The notes under the pieces are model-generated. The model had not been told where the DNA came from and did not search any database. It saw only the letters and a list, made by a program, of their open reading frames with translations. The translations under genes were made by a program, and so were the position numbers. 33,895 bases of DNA, from NCBI GenBank assembly GCA_025059045.1, contig JANXEA010000013.1:1-33895 (forward strand), in the 5' to 3' direction. The stretch's first letter is position 1, and each line of letters opens with the position of its first letter. Positions 32,259 to 33,895 of this stretch are shown here, piece by piece. Origin of the DNA: Candidatus Bathyarchaeota archaeon. Lineage in GTDB: Archaea; Thermoproteota; Bathyarchaeia; Bathyarchaeales; DTEX01.

Positions 32259-32534
32259 CTATTCGACGTCTTTTTGGTTTTCAGCGTCTATTCTATCTAA
32301 TACCTCGAATCCCTTCAGGAGTATCGTGCTTCTACATTTATTGCATTGCAGGCTCAGAGTCAAGATTGAGCCGTCCTCCCTGGTTTCAACATCAGTTATG
32401 GTATAAGCTTCCTCAGTCTCATCATCAGGAGATATTATTGACCCGCAGCAGGGGCATGGAAATTCTCCTTGGCCTTCAATCTTCGTCAGGTCTATCGTGT
32501 AAATCGCTAACTGGCCGGTCCTCCTCATTTCCAT
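32259..32534 (-). CDS. Zinc-ribbon protein, unknown
   Basis: 91 residues. CPCCG (27-31) and CNKC (64-67) form a probable zinc ribbon; the segment between is acidic beta-strand sequence (TITDVETREDGSILTLSLQ). I do not recognise a named family. ATG 32534 follows GAGAGGTAT; ATG 32528 is an alternative. A TATA-like TTAAAAAGATATC lies about 30 bases upstream on the minus strand. It may bind nucleic acid or another protein. No operon partner. Confidence 0.7.
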   Translation of the reverse strand: MEMRRTGQLAIYTIDLTKIEGQGEFPCPCCGSIISPDDETEEAYTITDVETREDGSILTLSLQCNKCRSTILLKGFEVLDRIDAENQKDVE

Positions 32535-33084
32535 ATACCTCTCTTAAAGGGGTGATGGAGATATCTTTTTAAGATTTAAGAACCATGAGTCCGTATTATC
32601 ACTTAATTGACATGATAGTTATTGTTTCCACCTTCCAGACATTTTTTAATCATTGCATATATTTTTTCGCGGTATCTGTTAGAGAGTGTGACTGGTACAT
32701 GGCGGTTAGAATTCTAGAGATTTGAGGAGAGATTAATGAGGTGTTCGGATGCCAGGCTAATGATAGTTTGTTGTGGAACATCCAAAAAAGGTTTCTAAGA
32801 AATACCTTATAAAATGTGGTAGATATTTAGAATTGACTTTGGAAATGGTTCGTTGAAGTTTTTGCGTATGCTACGTTTAGAATTAGCTGGAGATAAAGGT
32901 CTTCTACGATAATGTAGCCTAGGTGAAATTGTTAATTTTCAAGGTGAGATGGCTAATGAAAAGAAATAGGTGAGCGTTAGTTTAAACCTTGGCTCGCTGA
33001 TGCCTCCTTGGGTGGAGACCGTGTATAAATGTGAAAACCACTATCATGTTCTGCAATCTTAGCGGTCTCTGATGTTCTAGGCTG
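32535..33084. other. Non-coding stretch
   Basis: 550 bases without a gene I can support. It contains the promoter of the zinc-ribbon gene at its left edge and a 20-codon ORF (32736-32798) with a fair ribosome site but nothing else in its favour. T-runs and AT-rich segments alternate with unstructured sequence. No C/D or H/ACA RNA pattern is convincing. Confidence 0.45.
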
Positions 33085-33504
33085 CTAGATTTCTTCCATC
33101 AATGTTGTGAAGGTGTCGTGGTGTTCTTCCTCGTCCTTCAATATCTCTTCAAGTATGAATGCTGTGGTTATATCATTTTCTGAACGTGCCTGGGCTATTA
33201 TCTCCTTATATAATTTGATTGCGTTTTCCTCATCTTTTATGTCGCGTTCTATCATTTCCTTAAGTGTTTTACCGACATATATTTCAGCTGGCTTTGTTGT
33301 CGGGGTCCCGCCTAAATAATTTAGTCTTTCTGCAATGGCTTCTGCATGCTTCATTTCTGTGATGGCTATTTTCTTCAATTCTTCTTGCACTGCTAAACCC
33401 TTAATACCTACCCATTGAACGTGTTGCCACATATATTGAATTGAAACCTGCAATTCTCCGGCTAAAGCATTATTCAACATGTCCAGCAATTTTTTAGAAG
33501 CCAT
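33085..33504 (-). CDS. Ferritin-like diiron protein (bacterioferritin family)
   Basis: 139 residues forming a four-helix bundle. Diiron ligands are visible: Glu in AGELQVS (helix 1), ExxH in ITEMKHAE (helix 2), Glu in FILEEIL (helix 4) and EEEHHDTF (ExxH). Candidate roles are iron storage or peroxide/oxygen protection. The methionine in QYMWQH sits near the place of the bacterioferritin haem ligand, but haem binding is not certain. ATG 33504 follows GGTGAGATT; the five-codon-longer ORF start has no site. The promoter AAAGCTTTTAAGG lies 50 bases upstream. Confidence 0.88.
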   Translation of the reverse strand: MASKKLLDMLNNALAGELQVSIQYMWQHVQWVGIKGLAVQEELKKIAITEMKHAEAIAERLNYLGGTPTTKPAEIYVGKTLKEMIERDIKDEENAIKLYKEIIAQARSENDITTAFILEEILKDEEEHHDTFTTLMEEI

Positions 33505-33550
33505 AATCTCACCACACATTTAGCTTTGCAATTATTTTTTTTTATTTTAG

Positions 33551-33563
33551 CCTTAAAAGCTTT
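33551..33563 (-). promoter_or_regulatory. Promoter of the ferritin-like gene
   Basis: Minus strand AAAGCTTTTAAGG is a close BRE/TATA match centred near 33555; it predicts a start near 33529 and a 25-base leader. Confidence 0.55.
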
Positions 33564-33643
33564 GTCTAAAGGCATTGAAAAAACCCTTTAGTTTTTTCTC
33601 ATTAGGATAATAAGCGTAATAGATGGGAAGAACTAAGGAACTT

Positions 33644-33696
33644 GCCCTAGCCTAAATTAAGCCTCTATGCTTCGCATACCAATAGTTAGCTAGGGC
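33644..33696. repeat. Inverted repeat with nested hairpin
   Basis: GCCCTAGC (33644-33651) and GCTAGGGC (33689-33696) are perfect complements 37 bases apart. Inside them TATGC-TTC-GCATA (33666-33678) forms a second hairpin. The element lies between the ferritin-like gene and the gene that runs off the right edge; it could be a small structured RNA or a transcription end signal. Confidence 0.45.
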
Positions 33697-33756
33697 TCCC
33701 CTAATCTACATCGGGCCTCTTGGAATATTGGAATAATTAAGGTGAGGGACTCATCA

Positions 33757-33895
33757 CTAGAATTTTCTAATGTATGGCTCGAGGCTCAGTGCGGATTCGT
33801 AGGTTCCGGAGAGATCGAACGTGAGGTATGCTCCTTGGCTGTTTGAGTAGGGCGGGCCCTTCCTGGAGAATAGGGTCAGTATCCTGCCGCTATGA
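33757..33895 (-). CDS. C-terminal end of an unidentified gene (partial)
   Basis: Reading on the minus strand from the window edge, 45 codons stay open to TAG at 33757-33759: HSGRILTLFSRKGPPYSNSQ, then GAYLTFDLSGTYESALSLEP, then YIRKF. The composition is protein-like, with a patterned aromatic/hydrophobic spacing and codons like those of its neighbours. I do not recognise the family. The 5' part lies outside the window. Confidence 0.55.
   Translation of the reverse strand, partial: HSGRILTLFSRKGPPYSNSQGAYLTFDLSGTYESALSLEPYIRKF

Noticed and set aside
32736-32798. 20-codon ORF (starts MRCSDARL) with GAGGAGAG upstream
   Set aside because: Too short, no promoter at the right distance and no downstream partner; likely chance.

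Overview
The window is archaeal chromosome. It carries MCM, a GINS subunit, Hel308, archaeal DnaG, family-B DNA polymerase, ribosomal protein eL33 (L35Ae), archaeal-type AdoMet synthetase and archaeal NMN adenylyltransferase. TATA boxes sit about 26 nt before several leaderless start codons, and a 5S rRNA gene stands alone, away from any 16S/23S. The set fits a TACK/Bathyarchaeia-like genome, but no single gene proves the lineage. GTG and TTG starts are frequent, so several starts below were moved from the longest ORF to the codon supported by a Shine-Dalgarno site or promoter. No CRISPR array, insertion sequence or prophage is visible.

Layout. 194-3701 (-): nucleotide-sugar operon (rmlA, rmlC, an RmlD-like reductase, a second extended SDR enzyme; no clear rmlB). 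3792-5579 (-): DUF2070 membrane protein. 5812-7008: an LSm-like protein convergent with a SPOUT RNA methyltransferase. 7009-8103: a non-coding stretch, then a 238-nt tRNA-like gene (-) divergent from 5S rRNA (+). 8113-9984 (-): GH127 beta-L-arabinofuranosidase. 10046-15051 (-): replication/repair operon gins-mcm-hel308. 15305-20391: DUF99, eL33, a small Toprim protein, DnaG, and a PolB that has lost its exonuclease residues. 20522-21876: proC and NMN adenylyltransferase, convergent. 21929-26190 (-): hydrogenase maturation genes hypF, hypC, hypD, interrupted by an opposite-strand 41-residue Glu/Trp protein. 26262-28198: AdoMet synthetase divergent from an HTH-CBS regulator. 28240-32130: an Lrp/AsnC regulator divergent from the operon glnA, two stand-alone RAM-domain proteins, homocitrate synthase-like enzyme. 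32259-33895: zinc-ribbon protein, ferritin-like protein, and the 3' end of an unidentified gene.

Functional threads. Replication genes form two clusters (gins-mcm-hel308 and Toprim-dnaG/polB). The glnA operon links ammonia assimilation with a probable 2-oxoacid condensing enzyme and small ligand-sensing domains. The hyp genes imply a [NiFe] hydrogenase elsewhere in the genome. The points most worth a second look are the tRNA-like RNA with an internal ORF (7645-7882), the Glu/Trp micro-protein (23342-23467), the exonuclease-dead PolB (18004-20391) and the tandem RAM proteins (30358-30877).
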